64,000 nt of DNA, taken from assembly GCF_029714305.1 (NCBI RefSeq), contig NZ_CP121647.1, forward strand, positions 2,996,501 through 3,060,500, read 5' to 3'. The notes under the pieces are model-generated. The model saw nothing but the letters and a program-made list of their open reading frames with translations. It had not been told where the DNA came from and ran no database searches. The first letter of the stretch is position 1. Each line of letters opens with the position of its first letter. Positions 37,118 through 45,950 of this stretch are shown here, one piece after another. Both the position numbers and the translations under genes were made by a program. This DNA comes from Bradyrhizobium sp. CB3481 (GTDB lineage Bacteria; Pseudomonadota; Alphaproteobacteria; Rhizobiales; Xanthobacteraceae).

Positions 37118-37899
37118 GCCTGCACGGCGCGGCGCTCGAAGGTCATGGCCTGCAGCACTTCGGCAAACGGGCCCTTGCGGTCGCTCAGACTCGCCATGGT
37201 CAGGCCGGCGCCATCGGCGCCGGTGCGGGTACGCGAGCGGATCAAAATCCAGTCGCCCTCCGGCGGGCGGAAGAAGTACAGGCTGATCTCGGGATTGATG
37301 AAGGTCCATTCCCGCATGTCGACGATCTGGCCGACGCCGCTGGCAAAATCCGCGGCCTGCACCGCCTGTAGCAGCGGCGTGTTGGTCTCGCCGTCGACCA
37401 TCGGTACGTCGAGCCGCATCCATGCCGCCGCGGGACCCGGCTTCTCCAGCGCGCCCTCGATCAGCCGCACCGAGACGTTCTGGAAATAGCGGCTCCATTT
37501 CTGCGCAAAGGCGGGCGGCGGCGTGCCAGTTTCCGGCGCGGCGTCGGCGCCGTCCTTCGAGAATGGATCGGCCGGCGACTCGCCGCCTTGCACCGTCAAC
37601 AGCGCCGTGCAGCGGCCGATCTCGACGTCGCCGTCCGTGAGTCGCACCTGGATCGTTTTGGCCTTGCGGCCGTCGCGTAGCATGTCCGTCGCTAGGCCGA
37701 AGGCGCGCAGTCCGGCCGGCCGCCACAGGTCGAAGGTGAGGCGGCGGACCGCAAAGCCGGAAGCCCCAGCAATCCGCTCGACCTCGCGCGTCATCAGCGC
37801 CGTGGTGGCGCTGCCCTGCAGCATATCGGGCGACCAGGGCCCGCCGGCGTGCTCGGTGGCGCGAAACAGGGGGCCTTCGGGCTTGAAAATGGCGGTCAT
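37105..37899 (-). CDS. TesB-like double-hotdog acyl-CoA thioesterase
   Basis: 264 residues. GPWSPDMLQGSATTALMTRE and VRRLTFDLWRPAGL form the N-terminal hotdog. PLLQAVQAADFASGVGQIVD, EWTFINPEISLYFFRPPEGD and RTRTGADGAGLTMASLSDRK form the second hotdog, with the DFASG and GAG.. motifs seen in this branch of thioesterase-superfamily proteins. It likely hydrolyses acyl-CoA; chain length is unknown. Convergent with the XRE gene, a possible regulator. Confidence 0.82.
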   Translation of the reverse strand: MTAIFKPEGPLFRATEHAGGPWSPDMLQGSATTALMTREVERIAGASGFAVRRLTFDLWRPAGLRAFGLATDMLRDGRKAKTIQVRLTDGDVEIGRCTALLTVQGGESPADPFSKDGADAAPETGTPPPAFAQKWSRYFQNVSVRLIEGALEKPGPAAAWMRLDVPMVDGETNTPLLQAVQAADFASGVGQIVDMREWTFINPEISLYFFRPPEGDWILIRSRTRTGADGAGLTMASLSDRKGPFAEVLQAMTFERRAVQAQAS

Positions 37900-38061
37900 T
37901 GCTTGGGCTCCGCGGTTCAGATCGGGTTACGGAGTTCTAGAAAGGCCGGCCGCACCCCACAATAACCGCGGAGGTGAAGTGATACGAGACATGCCGATAT
38001 CGCCCTTGTCTCTCCGCCCGATCGGACTACCTTCCGGCGATCATTCAGCGAGGAGGCCCCG

Positions 38062-38727
38062 ATGAGCGCCCTGAAACCCCTCACGATCGACATCGTCTCC
38101 GACGTGGTCTGCCCGTGGTGCTATATCGGCAAACGGCGGATCGAGAACGCGCTGGCGCTGGTGCCCGATGTTCCCGTCGAGGTGCGCTGGCGGCCGTTCT
38201 TCCTCAATTCCTGGGTGCCGCGCGAGGGCATCAGCCGCGACGAATATCTCACCGCCAAGTTCGGCTCGGTCGAAGCCTACAAGGGCATCGCCGGCCGCGT
38301 CGTGGCCGCCGCGGGCGAGGAGGGCCTGACCTACCGGCCCGATCTGGTGAAGCGCCAGCCCAACACCATCGATTGCCACCGCCTGATCCACTGGGCGGAA
38401 GCGCAGGGCAAGGCCGCCGAGATGAAGCAGCGCCTGATGGAATTGTATTTTCGCGATGGCGGCGATCTGACCGATGTGAACGTGCTGGTGCAGGCTGCGG
38501 CCGATGTCGGGCTGGACGCCGACGATGTGCGCAGGCGCCTCGCCACCGACGAGGATGTCACGCGGATCTCGGCTCAAGCGCAGGAGGCCTCGGACAAGGG
38601 CATCTCCGGCGTGCCGACCTTCGTCTTCGCGCAGAAGTATGCCGTCTCCGGCGCCCAGCCCGCCGAACAGCTCGCCCGCGCGATCCGGCAAGTATCGGGC
38701 GAAATCAATACACAGGCGGCGGAGTGA
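38062..38727 (+). CDS. DsbA-family oxidoreductase, FrnE-like
   Basis: 221 residues, no signal peptide. IDIVSDVVCPWCYIGKRRIE contains the CPWC redox pair (residues 17-20) typical of FrnE/HCCA-isomerase-like proteins. Later comes KRQPNTIDCHRLIHWAEAQG and the cis-Pro loop GISGVPTFVFAQKYAVSGAQ. These cytoplasmic thioredoxin-fold proteins act on disulfides in stress responses. Start ATG 38062 has GAGG nine bases upstream. Confidence 0.9.
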   Translation: MSALKPLTIDIVSDVVCPWCYIGKRRIENALALVPDVPVEVRWRPFFLNSWVPREGISRDEYLTAKFGSVEAYKGIAGRVVAAAGEEGLTYRPDLVKRQPNTIDCHRLIHWAEAQGKAAEMKQRLMELYFRDGGDLTDVNVLVQAAADVGLDADDVRRRLATDEDVTRISAQAQEASDKGISGVPTFVFAQKYAVSGAQPAEQLARAIRQVSGEINTQAAE

Positions 38728-38733
38728 TTTTGC

Positions 38734-38853
38734 GTGTCCCGGACGCGGTGCAGCGCACAGCGCTGCGCCGCAGAGCCGGGACCCAAGCCGCCGCGATGGA
38801 CCCCGGATCAGCAGCGCACCGCTGCGCGCTGCGCTGCGTCCAGGGAACGAGGG
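38734..38853. repeat. Intergenic repeat, family B
   Basis: About 120 bases built from GTGTCCCGGACGCGGTGCAG, CAGAGCCGGGACCC, then TGGACCCCGGATCAGCAGCG and GCGCTGCGTCCAGGGA. The halves fold on themselves (TCCCGG...CCGGGA; GGTGCAGCGC...GCGCTGCG). I recall such repeats as typical of Bradyrhizobium intergenic DNA. Only one copy is in the window. Confidence 0.65.
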
Positions 38854-38972
38854 ACCAAGCTCCCTTTCATATATCGTTCGCGCGGTTTTCGGGCCCGTCA
38901 GGTGGATCGGTTGCGGTCTCAAGTACGTACCGTTCTTGCGAGTTCGATGAACACAACAACTGGGGAGGCGTC

Positions 38973-39611
38973 ATGATCTACGAACTGCGAACCTACACGT
39001 TAAAGCCCGGCACGCTTGGCGACATGGTCAAGGCCGCGAGCACGATCTCGCGCGAGATCCGCAAGGACGATTACGGCAAGCTCGAAGGCTATTGGTTCAC
39101 CGAGATCGGGCCGCTCAACCAGGTCCTGCATATGTGGAGCTACAACAGTTTTGACGAGCGGGCGCGGCTGCGCGCGGAGCTGGCCAAAAATCCGCGCTGG
39201 ACCAATGAATATGTGGCGTTGATCCGTCCCCTTCTGGTGCGTCAGGAGGTTCGCCTGATGAATGCGGTGCGGCCGCCGGTTGCGCCGGCCTCGACCGGCA
39301 ATGTCTATGAACTCCGCAACTACCGCGCCAAGGCGGCGGGCGGCCTCAAGCAATGGCTCGATGCGTTCACCGGCGTGCTGCCCGAGCGTGAAAAATATTC
39401 GAAGATCGTCGGCCTCTGGACGACTGAAGCAGGGCAGCCGAACGAGGCCTGCCACATCTGGGCCTATCCCAGCCTGAACGCCCGCACTGAGGCCCGCGGC
39501 AACGCGATGAAGGACCCCGCATGGCAGGAATTTCTCGGCAAGGGGCCGGGCTTCCTGGAGGAGATGCACTCGACCATCATGCTGCCGGCGCCGCATTCGC
39601 CGCTGCAGTGA
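38973..39611 (+). CDS. NIPSNAP-family protein
   Basis: 212 residues from ATG 38973 with GGGGAGG upstream. A longer frame reading through from 38115 is a shadow of the FrnE gene. Two ferredoxin-like repeats each start with a YELR motif (MIYELRTYTLKPGTLGDMVK and NVYELRNYRAKAAGGLKQWL), with GYWFTEIGPLNQVLHMWSYN and GLWTTEAGQPNEACHIWAYP. This twofold pattern defines NIPSNAP proteins. Biochemical role is not known. Confidence 0.92.
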   Translation: MIYELRTYTLKPGTLGDMVKAASTISREIRKDDYGKLEGYWFTEIGPLNQVLHMWSYNSFDERARLRAELAKNPRWTNEYVALIRPLLVRQEVRLMNAVRPPVAPASTGNVYELRNYRAKAAGGLKQWLDAFTGVLPEREKYSKIVGLWTTEAGQPNEACHIWAYPSLNARTEARGNAMKDPAWQEFLGKGPGFLEEMHSTIMLPAPHSPLQ

Positions 39612-39620
39612 GGAGGTCGC

Positions 39621-40565
39621 TCAGGCACCCTTCAAATAGTAATTCGCCCGCTTGCCGAGCGCGATCCGCCGCAGCACGCGGCGCATCGCCATCGAGGCGC
39701 GCAGCGGCTTGATCGCTGCTATCACCGTCCGATAGAACGCCAGTTTCAGCGCATCGCGCACCGGCTGCTTGCCTGGCGGCTGCTGCGGCAGGCCGATGCC
39801 GCGCAGCATCGAGTTGAAGAAGTGCAAATCGTTCGTCCGCCGCACTTCGCGCGTCTTCCAGGTGATCGCCATCGAGATCGAGAACGAGCCGGCGGTGCGC
39901 ACCCAGTGCGGCCATTGGTACGGCACGTAGCAGCCGTCGCCCGCGAGCAGGTGGAATTCCATGCCGCGCGGCGCGATGCGCTCGTCGTATTTCAAATTGC
40001 GATGCTTGGTCATCGAGCGCTCGATCTCGTCGTCGGAGACGATCGAGCGGTCGGTATTGTCGAAGATCGTAAAGTATTTTTCGCCGTGGATGTGGACGAA
40101 GAAATTGTCTTCGCTGTCGAGATGAAACGGCGTCGTCGAGTTCGGCGAGGATACGAACAGGAAGCCTTCGACCTGCTCAAAGCCCGCATCGAGCAGGCTA
40201 TTGAAGCCGCGGGCGCGGGCGACCGACAGCAGCGCATCCTCCAGCAGCGCCCGGTATTCCGGGAAATTCTCGACGCGCTTGAGCACCATCCAGGCCCCGG
40301 CGGTCTCGATGCTTTTCACCACTTCGACCGGGTCGAGGTCGACGGTCGGGATTGCATCCGGGTCCTGGCTGATCGCGACCTTGCCGGAATTATATTCGAT
40401 CAGGTCGCGCGGCAGCTCGGACGCCAGTTGCGCGATGCGCGGCAGCGTCAGCAGCGGATGGCCGGCGAGCTTGTGGCGGATCGCGAACGGCTTTAGCGGA
40501 AAATCGCGGCGCAGCGCGTCGCGGTCGGCCGTAATCGCCGGCGCAATGGCTGTGAGCGTATTCAT
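39621..40565 (-). CDS. Cupin/JmjC-like protein
   Basis: 314 residues. The core TTPFHLDSEDNFFVHIHGEK has the HxD pair of a cupin_8/JmjC-type iron site, followed by YFTIFDNTDRSI and, further on, CYVPYQWPHWVRT with the third histidine. These folds often act as 2-oxoglutarate-dependent hydroxylases, but some lack activity. Its ATG is one base from the stop of the GNAT gene at 40566, so the two form an operon. Confidence 0.82.
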   Translation of the reverse strand: MNTLTAIAPAITADRDALRRDFPLKPFAIRHKLAGHPLLTLPRIAQLASELPRDLIEYNSGKVAISQDPDAIPTVDLDPVEVVKSIETAGAWMVLKRVENFPEYRALLEDALLSVARARGFNSLLDAGFEQVEGFLFVSSPNSTTPFHLDSEDNFFVHIHGEKYFTIFDNTDRSIVSDDEIERSMTKHRNLKYDERIAPRGMEFHLLAGDGCYVPYQWPHWVRTAGSFSISMAITWKTREVRRTNDLHFFNSMLRGIGLPQQPPGKQPVRDALKLAFYRTVIAAIKPLRASMAMRRVLRRIALGKRANYYLKGA

Positions 40566-41759
40566 CTAGGATTTCTCCTGCCGTGCCCGGACGAAGTGGA
40601 CGAGGCGGCGCGCCGGTTCGCGGATGGCGCCGCGCAGGCCGAGCGCTGTGCGGATCAGCGCAACCACCGGATCGTTCCGCCGCAGCGGGATCAGGACATC
40701 GCCGATCGCGAGGCGCCCGCGCCAGATCGGGTTGATCATGGGATGGTCGGGGCCCGCGGTGGAATCCACCGCCGAAATATCGGGGTCGGCACAGAGATGC
40801 CGGGTCAGATCCAGCGTCAGCTGCACGCCGGGAGAGAATTTCGCAAAGCGCTCGTCGACGCCGAGCTTGAAGTAGAAAGCGCGGCTGCGATGCCGCAGCA
40901 CGATCGCTGCCGCCACCGGTGTTTCGCCGGCGCGCAAGGTGACGATCTCGCACTGGCCGGACCCGGCCAAGGCGGGGACTGCCCGGCGGATGAAGGCCGC
41001 ATCGCCGTCGTCCTGGCTGAGCGCGGTGCCGCGCTGGCCTTTCCAACCGCTGGCTTCCAGCGTCAGGAATGTTTCGATGGCAATGGCTGTTTCAGCTGGC
41101 GTCCGGGCTACGTCGAAATGCACGGCGCCCTGTTCGGCGAGGCGGTTGCGCTGGCGGCGCAGCTCTTTCAGCTTCTTTGCGCCGAGCGCCTCGCGCAGCG
41201 TCTCGTCGGCGTCGGCGTTGGCATCGAGGCAGGCGCGGACATGCGATTGCAGCACGACGGGCCGCATGCCACCACGATGCAGCACGTCGGTGAAGGCCTT
41301 CATGGCGGCGCCCTCGAGCGAGGTGGCGCGGAAGATCAGCGCATGCGCGCCGGCCTGCCGTGCTTGCTGCAACAGGCCCGTCACGGCTTCCTCGGCCATG
41401 TCGGCATCGAGCAGCGGCGTGCAAAGCGTGCCGTAGGGATCGGCGCTGACCAGGGCGGGCAGGGGGATCTTGTAGGCGCGCCACATCGAGATCACGGGCA
41501 CGAGACCGATCAGCGAGGCATCGCGCCATGCGCCGAGCGCGGCAGCGCCGCCGCGACCGCGCGCCGACGCGTTCACCGCCAATTCCCATTCGGGCAGATA
41601 GTAGCCGTTCGGCTCGGCGGCGCGTTCGGATAGCGCGCGCCAGTGCGTCGCGGAAACGCCGGCAAGCGCCAGCAGCGCTGCGCCGGATTCCGCCGCACGC
41701 GCATTCGCATCTGTGCTTGATGCACGATGCACCGTCGATGTGTCGGCTATGTCAGCCAC
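40566..41759 (-). CDS. GNAT acetyltransferase, BioF2/FemAB-like
   Basis: 397 residues. The C-terminal half has VRACLDANADADETLREALG, KKLKELRRQRNRLAEQGAVH, FLTLEASGWKGQRGTALSQD and VAAAIVLRHRSRAFYFKLGV, then SPGVQLTLDLTRHL. KKLKELRRQ.RRL...G and EASGWKG..GTA are the signature of the GNAT_6 (BioF2-like) family linked to polysaccharide or lipid modification in alphaproteobacteria. The downstream cupin gene may modify the same product. Confidence 0.85.
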   Translation of the reverse strand: MADIADTSTVHRASSTDANARAAESGAALLALAGVSATHWRALSERAAEPNGYYLPEWELAVNASARGRGGAAALGAWRDASLIGLVPVISMWRAYKIPLPALVSADPYGTLCTPLLDADMAEEAVTGLLQQARQAGAHALIFRATSLEGAAMKAFTDVLHRGGMRPVVLQSHVRACLDANADADETLREALGAKKLKELRRQRNRLAEQGAVHFDVARTPAETAIAIETFLTLEASGWKGQRGTALSQDDGDAAFIRRAVPALAGSGQCEIVTLRAGETPVAAAIVLRHRSRAFYFKLGVDERFAKFSPGVQLTLDLTRHLCADPDISAVDSTAGPDHPMINPIWRGRLAIGDVLIPLRRNDPVVALIRTALGLRGAIREPARRLVHFVRARQEKS

Positions 41760-41932
41760 TTCCCCGTATCCCCGTTCGCGACTTATGCGGCCGCCGGCGC
41801 CATTCGAGCGTCGCGGCCATCGCGTTCACGGGGCAAGGCTAGTGGAAAGAGGTGGAAAATGGCGTTGCTGAGACGCTCCGATTTGAGCGGTCGCGTTAAT
41901 GGTTTGTTCAGCCTGATCGGGCCGCGCCGCCG

Positions 41933-44659
41933 TCACGCCACTTCGGCCGTTGCCGGAGCGGACAGGAATTTTGCTTCGAACTCGCTGGCCGGCATCGGGC
42001 GGCCGAAGCAATAGCCCTGGCCTTCCTCGCAGCCCATCCTCACGAGGAAGTCGGCGGTCGCCCGGTCCTCGATGCCTTCGGCAATGACGGAGAGGCCCAG
42101 TTGCTTGGAAAGGCCGATGGTCGAACTGACGATCGCGGCGTCATCGGGATTGGTCAGCAGGCCCAGGACGAAGGAGCGGTCGATCTTCAGCCCGTCGAGC
42201 GGAAATTTTTTGAGGTAGCTGAGGCTGGCAAAGCCGGTGCCGAAATCGTCGAACACGAGGTGAACGCCAAGCTCCTGAATCTCGCGGAACGTGTTTAGCG
42301 CGCCCTGCTCGTCGTGGAGCAGGATGTCCTCGGTGACCTCGAGCTCCAGGCTGGTCGGACTCAAACCGGTGTTGGCGAGCACCTGTGCGACCGAGATCGC
42401 GAGATCGCCGGACTCCATCTGCGAGGGCGAGAGGTTGACGCCGATGCGCAGCCGGTGCCCCGCGCGCTCCCAGGCGGCTGCCTTGGCGCAGGCGGCCTGC
42501 AGTACCCATTCGGCAATCCGCTCGGAAATCGGCGAGGTGTTGACGACAGGCATGAACTCGCCGGGCGAGACCAGGCCTCGCTGCGGATGACGCCAGCGTA
42601 TCAAGGCTTCGGCGCCGACCAGGCGGCCGTCGGCCAGATGGAGTTGCGGCTGGTAGAACAGTTCGAACTCGTTGCGGTCCGCGGCCAGCGCCAGCTCGGC
42701 CTCCAATGTCAGGCGCTTCTCCAGTTCACGGCGGATGGAATCCTCGAACAGCACATAGCCGCCGCGGTTGGTGGCCTTGGCGCGGCTCAGCGCCAGATGC
42801 GCATTGCTGAGCAGTTCGTCGGCCGTCCGTCCATCGCCCGGGCAAACGGCGGCGCCGATGCTGACCTTGACGCGGAGGTGGCGGTTGCCGGCCAGCAGCG
42901 GTGCGTCAAAACTATCGCCGATCTGTTCGGCGAAGCGGCCGAGATTTTCTGCGATATCGCCCATGGGAACGGCGATGGCGAATTCGTCGCCGCTCAAGCG
43001 CGCGAGCAGACCCGTAGGTGGAATGGCCGCCGTCAGTCGCTTCGAAATGGCGCGCAGCACGAGATCGCCGCAATTGTTGCCAAGCATGTCGTTGATCTGC
43101 TGGAACCCGTCGATGCCGATCACCAGCAATGCCACCTTGCGGCCGCCCGCTTCGGCCGCGGACATTTTCGCCTCAAGCTGGTCGTGAAGCGTGTTTCGGT
43201 TGATCAGCCCCGTCAGCGTATCGTGTTCGGCCAAATATCTGATGCGTTCGGCCTCGCGCTTGCGCACCGAGATGTCGCGCAGGATCGCACCGAACTGGAA
43301 TCCGTCGGTGCCCTGCCAGCCGGAGAAGCTGGCTTCGACCGGAAACACCTCGCCATTGCTGCGCCGTCCGTTGAATTCGATCACGCTTCCTGCAGCGAGT
43401 GCCGCGGCGTCCCTGATCGAAAAGGCGGCGGTTGCAACGGTTTCGTCGCGGGCGCAGATCTCGTCGAAGGGACGGCCGATCATTTCGTCGGGCTGGTAGC
43501 CGAAAATCGCCGTCGCACCGGGATTCCATTCCGTGATCATGTAGCGGGAATCCGTGCAGATCAGCCCGTCGCCCAGCGACATCGCCACGCGCTGGAAGCG
43601 GCTCTCGGCGACCCGGCCGAGCAGATTACGGATATCGATTTCGTCGAGCGCGACGGCAGCGATGTAGATGACGACGGCGATATGAAACAGCGCGGTGTCC
43701 GGAATGATCGGAAATATCGCTTGCAACAGGAATGCGGCGGCTTCCACCGCGACCGCCATTGCCAGCAGCAGCGCCACACGCTTGCCGGCGGACAGTCGGC
43801 GCCACGTTGCCAGCATGACGAGCGCAAGCAGCGCAAGGCCAGCTGCCGTGACGGCGCCGGAGGTCCATTGCAGCGCGCGGTTCTGCAGCAGCGACTCGGC
43901 GGCAAGGGCCTGCAGCACCGGGCCGGACAGGATTACGCCGTTCGGGACGCTGAAGCGGTCACCGAGTTCGAGCGCCGTGCCGCCGACGACGACCTTCTTG
44001 CCGGTCAGCTTGCGCAGCGTCGCTTCATCGCCGCGCAGGACGTCGGCATAGGCCAGCTTGGGAATCGCCGTGGTGCGGATGCTGAAGTCGATCAGGATGG
44101 GCGCGCGCTTTTCCGTATATTGTCCGGCGAGCACGGCTGCCATCGAGGGCACGAACTTGCCGTCGATCTTCTCGCCGAACGGATAACGGCGAACCAGGCC
44201 GTCCGGCCCGACCTCTACATTGACCAGGGCAGGCCATGAATGCTCGGCAAATTGTGGCAGCGGGCGGTTGACGTGAAGATTCTTCCGGTCGGCGCCGGGC
44301 TGCTGGAACGACGGCAGCACGATCGATCCGCCCGCGCTCTCCAAGGCCTCGGCGAAGTTGCGGTCGGATGCGGCGTCCGATGGCGTGGAAAAGTCGACGT
44401 CGAGCGCGATGTCCTGCGCGTCCGCCTTCTGCAGCTGCCGCAGCAGTTCGGAATGAAGCTCGCGCGGCCACGGCCAGACGCCGACCTTGTCGATTGAGGG
44501 TGCGTCGATGGCGACGACGACGACATTGCCGCTGGCCTGGCGCGATTGCCATGCGAATCTGAAGTCGGCCAGTGCATTGCGAAGCGGGCCATGCCAGCCA
44601 CCTGCCGTGACGATTGCGAGCGCAATCATCACGAAAATATGCGACCGGTATCGTTTCAC
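41933..44659 (-). CDS. CHASE2-PAS-GGDEF-EAL signalling protein
   Basis: 908 residues. A periplasmic CHASE2 sensor (VVVVAIDAPSIDKVGVWPWP, then AQDIALDVDFSTPSDAASDR) is followed by membrane helices (AGLALLALVMLATW and others), a PAS (ICTDSRYMITEWNPGATAIF), a GGDEF domain reading LLARLSGDEFAIAV (SGDEF), and an EAL domain with VGAEALIRWRHPQRG, LRIGVNLSPSQME and FDDFGTGFASLSYLKKF. The EAL motifs look complete, so c-di-GMP breakdown is likely; the cyclase may be weak. It is just downstream of the FecR gene on the same strand. CHASE2 and FecR domains often occur in one pathway. Confidence 0.95.
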   Translation of the reverse strand: MKRYRSHIFVMIALAIVTAGGWHGPLRNALADFRFAWQSRQASGNVVVVAIDAPSIDKVGVWPWPRELHSELLRQLQKADAQDIALDVDFSTPSDAASDRNFAEALESAGGSIVLPSFQQPGADRKNLHVNRPLPQFAEHSWPALVNVEVGPDGLVRRYPFGEKIDGKFVPSMAAVLAGQYTEKRAPILIDFSIRTTAIPKLAYADVLRGDEATLRKLTGKKVVVGGTALELGDRFSVPNGVILSGPVLQALAAESLLQNRALQWTSGAVTAAGLALLALVMLATWRRLSAGKRVALLLAMAVAVEAAAFLLQAIFPIIPDTALFHIAVVIYIAAVALDEIDIRNLLGRVAESRFQRVAMSLGDGLICTDSRYMITEWNPGATAIFGYQPDEMIGRPFDEICARDETVATAAFSIRDAAALAAGSVIEFNGRRSNGEVFPVEASFSGWQGTDGFQFGAILRDISVRKREAERIRYLAEHDTLTGLINRNTLHDQLEAKMSAAEAGGRKVALLVIGIDGFQQINDMLGNNCGDLVLRAISKRLTAAIPPTGLLARLSGDEFAIAVPMGDIAENLGRFAEQIGDSFDAPLLAGNRHLRVKVSIGAAVCPGDGRTADELLSNAHLALSRAKATNRGGYVLFEDSIRRELEKRLTLEAELALAADRNEFELFYQPQLHLADGRLVGAEALIRWRHPQRGLVSPGEFMPVVNTSPISERIAEWVLQAACAKAAAWERAGHRLRIGVNLSPSQMESGDLAISVAQVLANTGLSPTSLELEVTEDILLHDEQGALNTFREIQELGVHLVFDDFGTGFASLSYLKKFPLDGLKIDRSFVLGLLTNPDDAAIVSSTIGLSKQLGLSVIAEGIEDRATADFLVRMGCEEGQGYCFGRPMPASEFEAKFLSAPATAEVA

Positions 44660-44713
44660 TGGCTCACCATTCTGGTGGTTCGGATCTAAAGGGTCTCGAC
44701 GTTGAAGCCGCGG

Positions 44714-45820
44714 CTAGCGGCCTCTTCCATGTCCGTTGTTGCCGCGACCGCTGCCGTTAGCTCCGTTGCCACCTCCGACGGCGGCGACTTCGTTGCCGTT
44801 GCCGCCATTGCCACTGTTGGCGCCGTTGCTGTTGCCGCTGTTGGCATTGCCGCCAGCGGCAGCCGCTGCCGCGCTGGCATTGGCCCGGCCTTCGGCACTT
44901 GCAGTGGCGCCGTTTCCATTGCTGTTCTCGCCCAGGCCATTGTTGGCGGCGGCCGTCTCCAGGCCCGGAGCGGATGAGTTCCAGACCGTGCTGGGTTCGG
45001 ACGAACCGCGCGAGGCGGCGCTTGCGGCAGAGCCGCCATGGGCGAGGCCGTTAGTGACGCGATGGAAATTGACCCGGACTTCGCCGATCGACGAGGGGAT
45101 GCGCGTCACGCCGAGCTTTGCGGAATGAGCGTTCGCGTGCGTGTCCTGCCCATTGGACGCATGGCGCGGGGCGGCGAGACCGTTGCGTGGCACCGGCACC
45201 CGCTCGATCGAGGGGGCGCGCGGCTTGCCATGTTCGATCGGGCTGAGCGTGCCGGCGCCGCCCAGCGACAAACCGAGCTTGCCGCTGGCAAAGGCCGTCG
45301 CGTGCTGGCCCGCCATCACCTGGGCGGTCTGGCCCGACTTGAAATCGGAAACTTCGACCTGGCCGCGGATCACGTCGACGGTGGTTTTGCCGGCGTTGAT
45401 GGTGACACGGAATTGCGTGCCCTTCACCACGGCGGCGAGGTAGGGCGTCTCGACCTCGAAATGCTTGACGTTGCGCTTTTCGACATCGAGCAGGATCGTA
45501 CCGGCCTGCTGCACGATCGTGGTCGAAAGGCCTTCCTTCTTCTCGGCGGGGATGCCGACCACCGAATTCGGCGCGAGCATGATCATTTCCTCGCCGCGCT
45601 TGAGGAGCACGCGGCCGTTGCGGCCCGTGCGCACGGTGTCGCCCGGCTTCAGCACGTCTTCCTGCTTCAGCGATGCCTGCTGCACGTCTGAGCCGGCGAG
45701 CCAGACCTCGCCAGAGAATTTGCTGACCGTCCACGTGTCGCCATCGGCGGCAAAAGCGGCCGACGCCGCCATGACCAACGCTGCCGCAAGGGCTCTTGAG
45801 ACGTGGGGAATCGCACGCAT
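44714..45820 (-). CDS. FecR-domain protein with Asn/Gly-rich tail
   Basis: 368 residues from ATG 45818-45820, GGAGAG upstream. Signal peptide ALAAALVMAASAAFAADG, then the FecR domain: SGEVWLAGSDVQQASLKQED, VLKPGDTVRTGRNGRVLLKR and GTQFRVTINAGKTTVDVIRG. The last 100 residues are low complexity (NANSGNSNGANSGNGG and similar) and end GNNGHGRGR. It is divergent from the TpsB gene, with about 130 bases between starts, and precedes the CHASE2 gene. It is not next to a FecA/FecI pair, so it is unlikely to control iron uptake. Confidence 0.9.
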   Translation of the reverse strand: MRAIPHVSRALAAALVMAASAAFAADGDTWTVSKFSGEVWLAGSDVQQASLKQEDVLKPGDTVRTGRNGRVLLKRGEEMIMLAPNSVVGIPAEKKEGLSTTIVQQAGTILLDVEKRNVKHFEVETPYLAAVVKGTQFRVTINAGKTTVDVIRGQVEVSDFKSGQTAQVMAGQHATAFASGKLGLSLGGAGTLSPIEHGKPRAPSIERVPVPRNGLAAPRHASNGQDTHANAHSAKLGVTRIPSSIGEVRVNFHRVTNGLAHGGSAASAASRGSSEPSTVWNSSAPGLETAAANNGLGENSNGNGATASAEGRANASAAAAAAGGNANSGNSNGANSGNGGNGNEVAAVGGGNGANGSGRGNNGHGRGR

Positions 45821-45950
45821 GAAACTCTCTCCGATTGCCGCTTTGTCCCAAGACGCTATCGGAAATGTTTCAACATTGAGTGAGCGAGAAGCGTGTTGTG
45901 CGCGGGGCGCGTTAACCATCCATTTACCATAAAAAACTATTAAAAATCAG

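Noticed and set aside
42314..44239. Long open frame (641 codons) on the plus strand
   Set aside because: Shadow of the CHASE2-GGDEF-EAL gene.
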